Positions 43,432 through 52,528 of a stretch of DNA of 64,000 bases are shown piece after piece. Where the stretch lies: contig CAJQRD010000016.1 in assembly GCA_905480605.1 (NCBI GenBank), forward strand, positions 62,001 to 126,000, read 5' to 3'. The stretch is from an uncultured Saprospiraceae bacterium. Its GTDB lineage: Bacteria > Bacteroidota > Bacteroidia > Chitinophagales > Saprospiraceae. The first letter of the stretch is position 1; every line of letters begins with the position of its first letter. A model generated the notes under the pieces. It ran no database searches and was not told where the DNA came from. It saw nothing but the letters and a program-made list of their open reading frames with translations. A program made the translations under genes and the position numbers.

Positions 43432-44415
43432 ATGTCTGAAAAAATCAAAAGAATAGGCGTTTTGACTTCGGGAGGAGATGCTCCGGGGATGAATGCGGCA
43501 GTAAGAGCCGTTGTCAGAACAGCAGGATATCATGATATTAAAGTATTTGGTATCAACAGAGGATACGATGGTTTGATAAATGGAGATATTATCCCACTTA
43601 ACAGGGGTAATGTTGCCAATATTATCCATAGAGGTGGGACTTTTTTAAAAACAGCCAGAAGTGATGATTTTAGAACTATCGAGGGAAGGAAAAAGGCTTT
43701 TGAAACATTAAATGCTTACGATATTGAAGGATTGGTTGTCGTTGGAGGCAATGGTACTTATACTGGAGCCAATTTGCTATGTAAAGAGTACGATATTAAA
43801 GTTGTTGGGATTCCAGGAACAATTGACAATGACATCTACGGTACTGATTTTACTATTGGTTTTGATACAGCAATCAACACAGCAGTAGAAGCCGTCGATA
43901 AAATCCGTGACACTGCAGATTCTCACAATAGATTGTTTTTCATTGAAGTCATGGGACGTCATAGTGGATATATAGCATTACATACTGCAATTGGCAGTGG
44001 TGCCAGTGCTGTTTTTATTCCAGAGCATGATGTTGACTTAGGAAAATTTGTTGAAAACCTAAAAAAGGCAGGAAGACGAAATAAGTTATTTAACTTAGTG
44101 ATCATTGCTGAAGGAAATAAAAATGGCGGGGCATATGAATTATCCAAAAAGGTTAAAGATATGTATCCAGAAATAGACGCCAAAGCAACAATAATTGGAC
44201 ACTTGCAAAGAGGTGGCTCACCTACCGCAAATGATCGCGTATTGGCAAGTCAACTTGGGTATGAAGCAGTCAATGCTTTGCTTAAAAATATTAGTAATCA
44301 CGCACTTGGTCTTGTAAGTAACGAATTGAAATTAACATCATTTGAAGATGCCATAAGTTTGAGGAAAGATCCTGAGAAAAATATGATTGAGATGGCTGAA
44401 ATTTTATCAATGTAA
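43432..44415 (+). CDS. pfkA: 6-phosphofructokinase
   Basis: The 327-residue protein is a group A phosphofructokinase: LTSGGDAPGMNAAVRAVVR at the N-terminus, PGTIDNDIYGTDFTIGFDTA with catalytic Asp132, MGRHSGYIAL and IIGHLQRGGSPTANDRVLA (fructose-6-P and effector sites). The residue that separates ATP from PPi enzymes is Gly108 (ATP type), but the neighbour that normally is the Mg-binding Asp (GGDG) is Asn107 (VGGNGT). It catalyses the committed step of glycolysis. A cutA gene follows 11 bases later. Confidence 0.93.
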   Translation: MSEKIKRIGVLTSGGDAPGMNAAVRAVVRTAGYHDIKVFGINRGYDGLINGDIIPLNRGNVANIIHRGGTFLKTARSDDFRTIEGRKKAFETLNAYDIEGLVVVGGNGTYTGANLLCKEYDIKVVGIPGTIDNDIYGTDFTIGFDTAINTAVEAVDKIRDTADSHNRLFFIEVMGRHSGYIALHTAIGSGASAVFIPEHDVDLGKFVENLKKAGRRNKLFNLVIIAEGNKNGGAYELSKKVKDMYPEIDAKATIIGHLQRGGSPTANDRVLASQLGYEAVNALLKNISNHALGLVSNELKLTSFEDAISLRKDPEKNMIEMAEILSM

Positions 44416-44426
44416 TAAAACAGAAT

Positions 44427-44732
44427 ATGATTTGTGTAATTTATTCATCATTCCCTTCAAAAGACTCAGCATTAAGAATAGGCAAATTGATGCTCGATTC
44501 TAAGCTGATCGCTTGTTCTAATGTTTTTAAAATTGAAAGCCAATACATCTGGAAAGGAAAGTTTCATGAAGAAGATGAATATGGTGCTTACTTTAAAACA
44601 AGCATTCATAAACAAAATCAAGCTATAAAATTTATCAACAGCAATCATCCATATGAGATTCCCATGATAACAAATCAAGAAGTTGTTGTTAACAATGCAT
44701 ATAAAGCTTGGATGGATTCATTCCTAACTTAA
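44427..44732 (+). CDS. cutA: CutA1 family protein
   Basis: A 101-residue ferredoxin-like trimer protein with family motifs: VIYSSFPSKDSALRIGKLML, LIACSNVFKIESQYIWKG and HPYEIPMIT. CutA has been linked to divalent metal tolerance, but its biochemical role is unclear. It follows pfkA closely and likely shares its transcript; there is no functional tie to glycolysis. Confidence 0.93.
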   Translation: MICVIYSSFPSKDSALRIGKLMLDSKLIACSNVFKIESQYIWKGKFHEEDEYGAYFKTSIHKQNQAIKFINSNHPYEIPMITNQEVVVNNAYKAWMDSFLT

Positions 44733-44788
44733 TTATCCTTATTTTGTAAAATACTAAAAACTGACATTTGCACATACTCTTCCAACAT

Positions 44789-45952
44789 ATGAAACATTTT
44801 TTCATTGTTATTTTTACAATAGTGAGTTTTATCAATGTGCAAGCAACAGATAAAATAAAGTTTTCAAAGTCATTTGCCAAAACTTTAAAAAAATCGCAGA
44901 AATTTGATAAGTTTATTTTTGCTTATGTCTACACTAAATGGTCTATTCCATGTGAACAAATGGAAGCTACAACTTTTCAAGACAGCTTACTTATAAATGA
45001 ACTAAATCAGGATTATGTTAGTGTAGCAATAAATGCAAGTAGGAACAAGGAATTTGCTAAAAAATACGAAGTACATATTTTTCCAACATTCATGATAATG
45101 GACAAATGGGGAAATGCAATTATTCGCGGATCAGGATTTAAATCCACAGAAAAATTGTTGGAACTGATCTATAAAACAAGATCTCAAAATCGTTTCTTAA
45201 GACAAAATATTGATTCCTTGGCTACAGAGTTAGATGAATCAAATATCCTTTCAGCACTTGACTCAATTAAATTATACAGAGATGATTATACTGCTAAAAA
45301 TTTAGCAAACCAATATTTAAAAAGAAACAAAAAAGATTGGGGAACCAAGGTAGGAATGACTATTCTCAATGAATACTTTACCCTAAACAAAAAATACATC
45401 AAGTACGTTTCAAAAAACCATAAAGCTTTTTTTATTCTTTTTGACAGCATAAAGCTCAAGGAGAATATTTCATTTCATGTATTTTTAAAATCCTTAAAAA
45501 CAGACAGACGAGGCCGTTCCAAATCATTAAAAAGGTGGTTTAAACGCTATCAGATCAGTGACTATGATAAAATGGAAAACTTTGTCAAAATAAAGTACTT
45601 GCTATGGGGTCGTGGACCTTCAATTCGTTCATCTATTAAATTGATTGAAAACTACCCTGAGACAAGTAATGAAAGTGTGCTCTACTCCTCGGTAATTAGG
45701 ATTCTACTCAAAGACAATTATTATAGGAAAGAAATTGACTACCGTGGTCTAAAAAACAACATTGAAGCCAACATTGATGAAGGTTCATATTGGAGGTATG
45801 ACGTTCTAGCTCTTTTGTATTATAAAATGGGAAATCGAGAAAAGACAAATGAATGCATTGAAACGGCTCGTAATATTGCAAATATTCTTGGAGAAGAATA
45901 TACACCTATTTTGGAGTACTTGAAAGAAGCTATTGACAAAGCAAATGGCTGA
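44789..45952 (+). CDS. Secreted thioredoxin-like protein with degenerate active site
   Basis: The product from the ATG at 44789 has a signal peptide (MKHFFIVIFTIVSFINVQAT). A longer frame from 44768 exists but adds MHILFQH before the signal, so 44789 is preferred. Residues about 25-135 form a thioredoxin-like domain; where DsbA/TlpA-type proteins have WCxxC this reads WSIPC (Ser52, Cys55), so it keeps only the second cysteine. The remaining 260 residues are helical with repeat-like pairs (YLKRNKKDWG, YYKMGNREKTNECIETA). Redox activity is unlikely in the classical sense; a chaperone or binding role is possible. Confidence 0.75.
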   Translation: MKHFFIVIFTIVSFINVQATDKIKFSKSFAKTLKKSQKFDKFIFAYVYTKWSIPCEQMEATTFQDSLLINELNQDYVSVAINASRNKEFAKKYEVHIFPTFMIMDKWGNAIIRGSGFKSTEKLLELIYKTRSQNRFLRQNIDSLATELDESNILSALDSIKLYRDDYTAKNLANQYLKRNKKDWGTKVGMTILNEYFTLNKKYIKYVSKNHKAFFILFDSIKLKENISFHVFLKSLKTDRRGRSKSLKRWFKRYQISDYDKMENFVKIKYLLWGRGPSIRSSIKLIENYPETSNESVLYSSVIRILLKDNYYRKEIDYRGLKNNIEANIDEGSYWRYDVLALLYYKMGNREKTNECIETARNIANILGEEYTPILEYLKEAIDKANG

Positions 45953-45978
45953 TCGGTTTAACATATTCCAATAAAACC

Positions 45979-46968
45979 TTACTGAGAATTACTTGTCTCA
46001 AATGGATAAACCAATCCAATTTTTTCACGAATTTCATCTAAAATAGAAATCAAATTTAACGTGTCGTTGTGAGACCACATATCTGATTCAATATGACCTT
46101 CTTCTATTTGAATCTGACATTCCATTATCTCATGTGTATAACCTTTTCCCTGTTTAGGGACACTGATCATTTCTCTATGGCCATCTTTCTCAATAACGAA
46201 ACCTTCAGCTTCATGCCACCTGCTATTAATAAATATTTTTCCTTCTGTACCAAAAACCTTTGCTACCATATCTGAGTGAGATTCAAAACTACTCAGTACC
46301 AGTGATATTGCTTCTTCATATTTCAATATGGCACTCGTTTGCACATCAGCACCTGTTTGATGAAAACGTGCAGTTGCTAGTATTTCTTTAGGCATCCCCA
46401 GTAAGAGGTATGATAAAAAGATAGGATAAATACCCATATCAAGAAGTGAACCACCTGCCAAGTCCAGATTATAAAGGCGAGAACTGACATTGGCATTTAT
46501 CATTTGATGAGAGAAATCAACATTGATATAATTGACATCCCCAATTGCACCATCTGAGACCAGTTTATTGACTTGGCGAATAGCTGGATTGAATCTTGAC
46601 CATAGTGCCTCCATCAAGAAAACATTATACTCTTTTGAGGCCTCAATCATTTCTTTTGCGTCTGCAGCGTTGACGGCCATCGGCTTTTCACACAATACAT
46701 GTTTACCAAAAGACATTGCCTCAATACTTAATTGCTTATGGGAATCGTGTGGAGTAGCAATATAAACGATATCTATCATTGGATCTAAAAACAGCTCAGA
46801 ATAGCTTCCATAAGTAGAAGCAGACAACTTAAATTCATTCTTAAAGTCAATAGCTTTTGATTCAGATCTAGAAGCCAAACCTTTTACCTCATTCCCATCA
46901 ACCAATAATAAGTCCTTAACAAATGAATGCGCAATTTTTCCTAGACCTAGTATTCCCCACTTCAACAT
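45979..46968 (-). CDS. Gfo/Idh/MocA family oxidoreductase
   Basis: This 329-residue NAD(P)-dependent enzyme has the GILGLGKIAHSFVKDL Rossmann start, IATPHDSHKQLSIEAM and CEKPMAVN with the EKP lysine, and GGSLLDMGIYPIFLS in the substrate domain, the form found in dihydrodiol-dehydrogenase/1,5-anhydrofructose-reductase-like members. The sugar or diol it acts on is not clear. It lies convergent with the thioredoxin-like gene (26 bases apart) and seems to be a single-gene unit. Confidence 0.85.
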   Translation of the reverse strand: MLKWGILGLGKIAHSFVKDLLLVDGNEVKGLASRSESKAIDFKNEFKLSASTYGSYSELFLDPMIDIVYIATPHDSHKQLSIEAMSFGKHVLCEKPMAVNAADAKEMIEASKEYNVFLMEALWSRFNPAIRQVNKLVSDGAIGDVNYINVDFSHQMINANVSSRLYNLDLAGGSLLDMGIYPIFLSYLLLGMPKEILATARFHQTGADVQTSAILKYEEAISLVLSSFESHSDMVAKVFGTEGKIFINSRWHEAEGFVIEKDGHREMISVPKQGKGYTHEIMECQIQIEEGHIESDMWSHNDTLNLISILDEIREKIGLVYPFETSNSQ

Positions 46969-47578
46969 AATTTACATTTAAGATTATTAGACAACTAACT
47001 ACCGCCTTTTATATATAACGTAACTCAAGCATAAAACTAATAAAATAAAAAAAAGCCGTGAAAGTAAATCTAACATTCACTGCTTTCGAAAAGTATATAA
47101 TTAAAATATTAATTCAAAGATGCGCTGTGAATGACAAAACCTTTCCACCCATTCGGGTGAAATTATAGGAAATGAGATATTTACATAGAAACAATAATAA
47201 GTTCTAGACAAATCAATTAGTACTATATGGATAAAAAAGTAAAATAAGTAATGTTTGAAATTGTGAATAGTGAGTTAGGAACAATATAAAATTAATGACA
47301 ATTTTAAGAGTAAGTTGATTTGAGATAAACATACTAACGGTTTGTTAAAGGAGATTAATGATTATAGAAGCTTATCATGAATTGATTAAGTAAGTGATTT
47401 GCTAAGACGAGTAAATTATAATTGATTAAAATAATCGAAACTTTGAAGCCATAGATTCACAGTTTTAATATTTATTAAGTTTTTTTTTGTAATTATTGCG
47501 TCATTGTAATGAAGAAACTACAAATAATTTTAGGTCCATAAACAGAAAAAGACCACACAAAAGTGTAGCCTTTAAAAG
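46969..47578. other. Gene-free stretch before tRNA-Ser
   Basis: No coding signal was seen on either strand: only short unrelated frames. A short hairpin CCCATTCGGG occurs near 47147. The composition looks like ordinary AT-rich spacer or long-decayed DNA. The apparent frame at 47496-47696 is the antisense of the tRNA gene. Confidence 0.5.
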
Positions 47579-47664
47579 CGGAAGAAGAGGGATTCGAACC
47601 CCCGGTACGTTGCCGCACGCTGGTTTTCAAGACCAGTGCATTAAACCAGCTCTGCCATTCTTCC
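47579..47664 (-). tRNA. tRNA-Ser (UGA anticodon)
   Basis: On the minus strand the 86-nt gene has a GGAAGAA/TTCTTCC acceptor stem, GGTTCGAATCC T-arm, an anticodon stem CTGGT/ACCAG with loop CTTGAAA (anticodon TGA), and the long variable arm typical of serine tRNA. Discriminator G; CCA is not encoded. Confidence 0.95.
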
Positions 47665-47750
47665 AGTTTATTTTTAGATTAAAATTCTATTCTTAATTGA
47701 CGCCTTTACTTCCAAAGCGGCTGCAAATGTAAACGCAATTTTTAACAAAT

Positions 47751-47785
47751 AAAAGAGAATGAGGTCAAAAAATGACCTCATTCTC
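47751..47785 (-). terminator. Terminator of the Crp/Fnr gene
   Basis: Perfect 13-bp stem (GAGAATGAGGTCA, 47755-47767, with 47773-47785) and 5-base loop. The minus strand continues with TTTTATTTG, giving a rho-independent terminator 29 bases after the stop codon. Confidence 0.85.
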
Positions 47786-47813
47786 AAAATATATTATTTA
47801 GTGGTATTTCTTA

Positions 47814-48494
47814 CTAGGATAAACTTGCTATATCTCTTATCAAAATGCTCTTACGTTTGAAGTAAATTTGGTTTTGACGCTTAAGGTCATTCAGAACGTA
47901 AGTCACTGTTTGTCTTGAAGTTCCAGTAAAATTAGCGATGTCTTGCTGTGTCAAACTGTGCTTCACTAACATCTCAAGACCAACTTGTCTTCCATTGATC
48001 TTAGCATTGTCTTTTAAGAAGTCTATTATACGTTCTCTGGCGTCTTTGAATACAAGTGATTCAAATCTACGTTCAACATACATCAATCTTCTGCCCAACA
48101 TTTGCATAAATTTCTGAGTTAATATCCAGTTGTCCCTTAAGTAATCCTTTAAGTCTTCAGAGTTGATTTCAAGACAGATTACATTTTTATCAACAGATTT
48201 AGCTGTATTAGATCTTACACCATCAGAAGAAAGGTATTCAGCCCCAAATAGAGATTTAGGATGGATGATTGTTTTAATCACTTCTCTTCCTTCATGAGAT
48301 TTTGCAATAATTTTAACCACACCGTTAACAAGAATTTGAACAGTATCAGCAGGATCATCTACTCTGTAAATAATCTGATGTTTCGTGTAATTTTTAACAG
48401 TTGTTAGTTCTGCCAATTCAATAAGATGTTGCTCGGAAAGATCTTCAAATAAAGATACATCTCTAAGATACTCAGTTTTAATACTTAAATCCAT
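47814..48494 (-). CDS. Crp/Fnr family transcriptional regulator
   Basis: The 226-residue protein has a cyclic-nucleotide-binding-like beta-roll (EDLSEQHLIELAEL onward; GVVKIIAKSHEGREVIKTI, PKSLFGAEYLS) and a C-terminal Crp helix-turn-helix (HSLTQQDIANFTGTSRQTVTYVLNDL). No Fnr-type N-terminal cysteine cluster is present, so it is not an oxygen sensor of the classical kind; its ligand is unknown. It sits alone between a terminator and an inverted repeat that may be its own operator. Confidence 0.9.
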   Translation of the reverse strand: MDLSIKTEYLRDVSLFEDLSEQHLIELAELTTVKNYTKHQIIYRVDDPADTVQILVNGVVKIIAKSHEGREVIKTIIHPKSLFGAEYLSSDGVRSNTAKSVDKNVICLEINSEDLKDYLRDNWILTQKFMQMLGRRLMYVERRFESLVFKDARERIIDFLKDNAKINGRQVGLEMLVKHSLTQQDIANFTGTSRQTVTYVLNDLKRQNQIYFKRKSILIRDIASLS

Positions 48495-48533
48495 TCTCCA
48501 GGTTAATTTTAAAAATTAAAATGACCAGAAAAC

Positions 48534-48551
48534 ATTGTAGGGTTATACAAT
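48534..48551. promoter_or_regulatory. Possible autoregulatory site upstream of Crp/Fnr gene
   Basis: ATTGTA, six bases, TACAAT: a perfect palindrome 40 bases upstream of the start codon. The half-site plus 6-base spacer geometry resembles Crp/Fnr operators, whose cores are about TGTGA-N6-TCACA in other groups. Confidence 0.45.
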
Positions 48552-48613
48552 ATTTTCCTAGTTAAAACCAGGATGTGTTAAAAGGTAAAATGGATATTAT
48601 AAAAGGTAGTATG

Positions 48614-49519
48614 CTAATTAATAGCTATTGAATCCAACGTTATAGCATAAGTGGCAAATAAGCCATACCCACTAGTAAAATTAGTGTGTGTAACTGTTGG
48701 CAAGTTAAAAGGACTTGCTCCTGCATCAACATTTTGAGAAATCGATCTATGATAAAGGAAATAATCCTTAGGCACGGTTTTTAATTCGAAATGCATAAAC
48801 ATTGAGCTAAGACCAAGATTTTCAAAATCATGAGGAACACTCATGTACAATGAAACATCGTTAGTTTCATCTACTAGTGAATTATCAATAAGTATGCCAT
48901 GTCGATGACTTAGATCTATAATAGCATTTTTACTGTATAAAATTTCTTCAATGTCTAAAAATAACTTACTACCGTCATTTAAAATTAAATAAGGTGATAT
49001 ATGGTAGTATTTTGATATTTCATCGTTATCGGTAATGGTAAACTCAAGTTTAAATTGAGATTTTGTTTCATTCTGGGTGTTAATTATATTGGGTGAACTC
49101 AAATCTTGAACTTCTAGTACTCCGGAAACTGGAACTCTCGAAGAAGCTTCAATCACTGAAAATCCTTTTTCACTTCCATCAATTAACAATCTGTATTCAC
49201 TACCCTCTTCAATTTTGAGTTCTGCACCAGATATCCAATCTGACTTATCATCAGTTAACTCATCCGGTCTGAAACTTTTTGGTTCTAATTCATCATTTAC
49301 ATAAACATCAACAATACTTCTTCTTGATAAATATACTGGTCCGTCAGCATTACTAAATGTTGATTGCAGAGAAATCTTTGGTTGATTTTGACCCACTTCG
49401 ATTTCAGCCAAAACCACCAGTCTCTGAGCAGAATCCTCACCAACAAATTCTACTGTCTTCGTACAAGACGAAGCCACTAAAATGGTTAAGAAAGTAAAAA
49501 TAAAAGCTTTTTTCATCAA
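48614..49519 (-). CDS. DUF4249 lipoprotein (partner of TonB receptor)
   Basis: This 301-residue lipoprotein has signal and lipobox FLTILVASSC, then the DUF4249 core (RLVVLAEIEVGQNQPKISLQ, RRSIVDVYVNDEL, IEEGSEYRLLIDG). DUF4249 proteins are encoded next to TonB-dependent receptors with STN or carboxypeptidase-regulatory domains in Bacteroidota; they are thought to act as SusD-like surface partners. The match here to its neighbour upstream supports this. The 266-base gap after the receptor gene is larger than normal for an operon and may contain a promoter. Confidence 0.88.
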   Translation of the reverse strand: MMKKAFIFTFLTILVASSCTKTVEFVGEDSAQRLVVLAEIEVGQNQPKISLQSTFSNADGPVYLSRRSIVDVYVNDELEPKSFRPDELTDDKSDWISGAELKIEEGSEYRLLIDGSEKGFSVIEASSRVPVSGVLEVQDLSSPNIINTQNETKSQFKLEFTITDNDEISKYYHISPYLILNDGSKLFLDIEEILYSKNAIIDLSHRHGILIDNSLVDETNDVSLYMSVPHDFENLGLSSMFMHFELKTVPKDYFLYHRSISQNVDAGASPFNLPTVTHTNFTSGYGLFATYAITLDSIAIN

Positions 49520-49785
49520 ATATTAAATCTCACAATATTTAGACGCGGCTATTTTCCAAACGTCACTTTAACAACCCAAATTTACAGTTTTTAAAGCAGA
49601 TATAATACAAATCCATAAATTAAAACGTCAAGAACTAAGCATTTAGGCTGCAAAAATTACAAATAACTTGCTAAATTATATTTTAATAAAAAATGTACTT
49701 CAAAATCAGTTGCTAACCCCCAAATACATGAAAAATACATATATATTAATTAACATTTTGAAATATATAAAACAGTTATATTTTC

Positions 49786-52437
49786 CTAAAAACTGATTGA
49801 ATAACTGAAAGTTGGAAGTATTGGTAAGATAGTCACATCTTCATAGGAAATCGTCTTATTCTCGAAATCAACATTAATATCTCTGTAGAATGGATTTTGT
49901 TTGTTGTATACATTATATAGCCCTAAAGTTAAGACTGACTTTCCCCATGGGTATTCCGTATGCATATTAAACCCAAAATCTAATCTGTGATAATCGGGCA
50001 ATAATGAGTTACTCAATTTATCATAAATTAAAATTACAAAAGGATTTCCCGTTGTCTGATTTACTTCGAAGATAAATTGATCAGATGGAACTGTTATAGG
50101 CGTTCCCGATCCATATTCCCAATTTGCTGAAAGCTCAATATTAGAGCCCAACTTATGAATCAAACCAACATTGGCAACATGTCTTCTATCGTATCTAAAT
50201 CTAAAAGGATTACCGTTGTTTAAATCTTCAAAAGTTCTATTGCTAAAAGAAAGTGTGTAGCCCAAATTAACTTGAGTTCTTCCCTTAGATTTTTCTACAC
50301 TAAATTCAAGACCATATGATTCTCCCTTCCCTACTGGCACCAATTCCTCCCAATTTGAAGTTGGGGAAATATCTATCACACCATTTGAGCCGTATCGTGT
50401 CAATCCATCATAAACCTTATAAAATGCTTCCACCCCAAATTGTCCAAAATTATCTCTCTGTATAAAATTACCAATTGAGGCAGTCCAGGAAGTTTCTGGT
50501 GCAATCTTCTCAGTAGAAGGTAACCAAACATCAATAGGAATTCCCAATCCAGTATTGTTGAGAGAATGAAGGAATTGTCCCATTCTTCCAATGGATGTTT
50601 TGAAAGTATAATTTTCAGACCCAGTGGAAAATAAAAATCTAGGTTGAGGAATATGGTAGGTCTTATTACCTGCTGATACCATCATGTGATTGTAGCCAAT
50701 ATTAAGATTGGTGTATTTCCCTAACCTCATATGGTCTTCAATAAAAACTTCCAACTCATTTCCATCTAAAACTATCTCATCTAACCCATTTTCAATATCA
50801 GCGGATATTACGGGAGCATTATTCATAGAAAAAGAACTAGTCTCATCTACAATTAATAACCCAGGTGAGAAATTATGTTTTATATATCCTGCACCAAATT
50901 TAAATCGATGTCTGGCATTGGGTAAGTAATCAAACTCAGCTTTAACACCTAGGTCTTCAATTTTTGATTGGTAAAACCCTGCCGTATAGCTTATTGAGGA
51001 ATCTACTGAAGATGACAATAAAACTAACCTGTCATGATCAAAAGCATCAAAATTATTTACAGAAGAATAGGCCGTCAAATTCAAGTATATTTTTTGAGAC
51101 AACCTAGAATTAATTCTGACAGATCCTAAATTACTTCCTGTGCTCCAACTGTCTTGATTTCTTGATCTTGAAGTAGCTTCATTTATTTCCTTTATTGTAG
51201 TCACATCTTTCTCAAAAAAGTCATCACCCGTGTAATATGAAAAATAAATTTTACTGTGTTTTCCTAAATTAAAATTCACTTTACCATTAATATCATAAAA
51301 GTACAATTGTGTCTTCCCTTCTTTCCCTTGTCCTTTATTGATTTCTCTAGACAAGGTTTTTAACCATGGGTCAACAATTGTGCGTCTTGCAGAAAATAAA
51401 AAAGAAGCTTTTTCTCTGACTATTGGACCTTCAAAAGCCACACTTCCTGTTAGCAATCCCAAAGAGACTTCACCAGCAAATTTTCGATAATTCCCTTCTC
51501 TTGTTCTAATATCTAAAACTGAAGAGAGGCGCCCTGAGTAATGCGCTGGAAAAGCACCCTTATACAACTTAGCACTTTTGATAACACGAGAATTGAATAT
51601 TGAAAAAAGGCCAAATGCATGTTCTGAATTATATACTGGGATACCATCAAAAAGTACCAAATTTTGATTGGTTGCGCCCCCCCTTACACTCATTCCTCCA
51701 AATCCATCTGCACCCGAAGTAACTCCATGCATTGTCATTGCCAATCTAATTACATCAGGTTCTCCAGCTAATGGCAACTTAGACTTTATTTGACCTATTG
51801 GCAAAACGTTAGCACTGGATATATCGAGATCACTTAATGGTATCGGTGTCAACTTTGTTTCAGTAATTACAATTTCTTTTAAAAAATTACTTGGCTTCAA
51901 CTCAACATTAAATTCCATATCCTTATCTGCTGAGATTTCATTTATACCACTGTCATATCCCAGATAAGAAAAATAAATTCGATATTGACCTTTTGGAATT
52001 GTAAAACTATAAAAGCCATATTCATTGGTAACTGTTCCTAATGATTTGTCTTGCACATAAATATTAGCACTGACCAAGGCTTCTCCTGATTCTGCATCTT
52101 TGAGATATCCAGAGATGGTCACATTTTCTTTAGTAGTATTGTATTGATCTCTGACAATCGAGATTTGATTGCCAACAATTTTGTATTTGAGAGAGTGGTC
52201 TAAAATTAGAAAATCAATAACTTTTCCAAGTCTTTGTTTTCTTATAGATAAATCGACAATTGAATCACTAGGAATAATTTGGTCTTGCCAAGCGATTGTG
52301 ACATTAGCCAATTCACTTAAATCAAATAGTACATCTCGCAAAGCTTTATTTTCGCAAGAGTAGTCTATGATTTTTTCATCTGGAATTATACGTTGCCCTG
52401 CAAGTTGTAAACTTATTGCGAGAAAGCAAAAAATAAC
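49786..52437 (-). CDS. STN-domain TonB-dependent receptor, start unresolved
   Basis: Domain order: signal-like segment (VIFCFLAISLQLAGQ), STN domain (ALRDVLFDLSELANVTIAW to KYKIVGNQISIVRD), carboxypeptidase-regulatory beta-sandwich (SGYLKDAESGEALVSANIYV), plug (GADGFGGMSVRGGATNQNLVL) and 22-strand barrel ending SYSISF. It would import an unknown large ligand and, via the STN domain, signal to the FecR protein encoded just upstream. The start is odd: an in-frame TAA at 52438-52440 precedes the signal peptide with no ATG, GTG or TTG before residue 33. Either the gene begins upstream with TTG-AGG-GTT and has a nonsense mutation, or a rare start is used. Confidence 0.8.
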   Translation of the reverse strand, partial: VIFCFLAISLQLAGQRIIPDEKIIDYSCENKALRDVLFDLSELANVTIAWQDQIIPSDSIVDLSIRKQRLGKVIDFLILDHSLKYKIVGNQISIVRDQYNTTKENVTISGYLKDAESGEALVSANIYVQDKSLGTVTNEYGFYSFTIPKGQYRIYFSYLGYDSGINEISADKDMEFNVELKPSNFLKEIVITETKLTPIPLSDLDISSANVLPIGQIKSKLPLAGEPDVIRLAMTMHGVTSGADGFGGMSVRGGATNQNLVLFDGIPVYNSEHAFGLFSIFNSRVIKSAKLYKGAFPAHYSGRLSSVLDIRTREGNYRKFAGEVSLGLLTGSVAFEGPIVREKASFLFSARRTIVDPWLKTLSREINKGQGKEGKTQLYFYDINGKVNFNLGKHSKIYFSYYTGDDFFEKDVTTIKEINEATSRSRNQDSWSTGSNLGSVRINSRLSQKIYLNLTAYSSVNNFDAFDHDRLVLLSSSVDSSISYTAGFYQSKIEDLGVKAEFDYLPNARHRFKFGAGYIKHNFSPGLLIVDETSSFSMNNAPVISADIENGLDEIVLDGNELEVFIEDHMRLGKYTNLNIGYNHMMVSAGNKTYHIPQPRFLFSTGSENYTFKTSIGRMGQFLHSLNNTGLGIPIDVWLPSTEKIAPETSWTASIGNFIQRDNFGQFGVEAFYKVYDGLTRYGSNGVIDISPTSNWEELVPVGKGESYGLEFSVEKSKGRTQVNLGYTLSFSNRTFEDLNNGNPFRFRYDRRHVANVGLIHKLGSNIELSANWEYGSGTPITVPSDQFIFEVNQTTGNPFVILIYDKLSNSLLPDYHRLDFGFNMHTEYPWGKSVLTLGLYNVYNKQNPFYRDINVDFENKTISYEDVTILPILPTFSYSISF

Positions 52438-52528
52438 TTAAACCCTCAATTTATAGGTATCACTTAAGTGAAATAATGCTATAAAACTAAGAAAATAAGT
52501 CTACAATATTGGAAAATAAAACGAGTGA

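Noticed and set aside
46969-47495. Possible gene in the spacer before tRNA-Ser
   Set aside because: No frame above chance length, start context or protein-like stretch on either strand.
47496-47696. 66-residue frame over tRNA-Ser
   Set aside because: It is the reverse complement of a clear serine tRNA gene, and its peptide reads through the tRNA arms.
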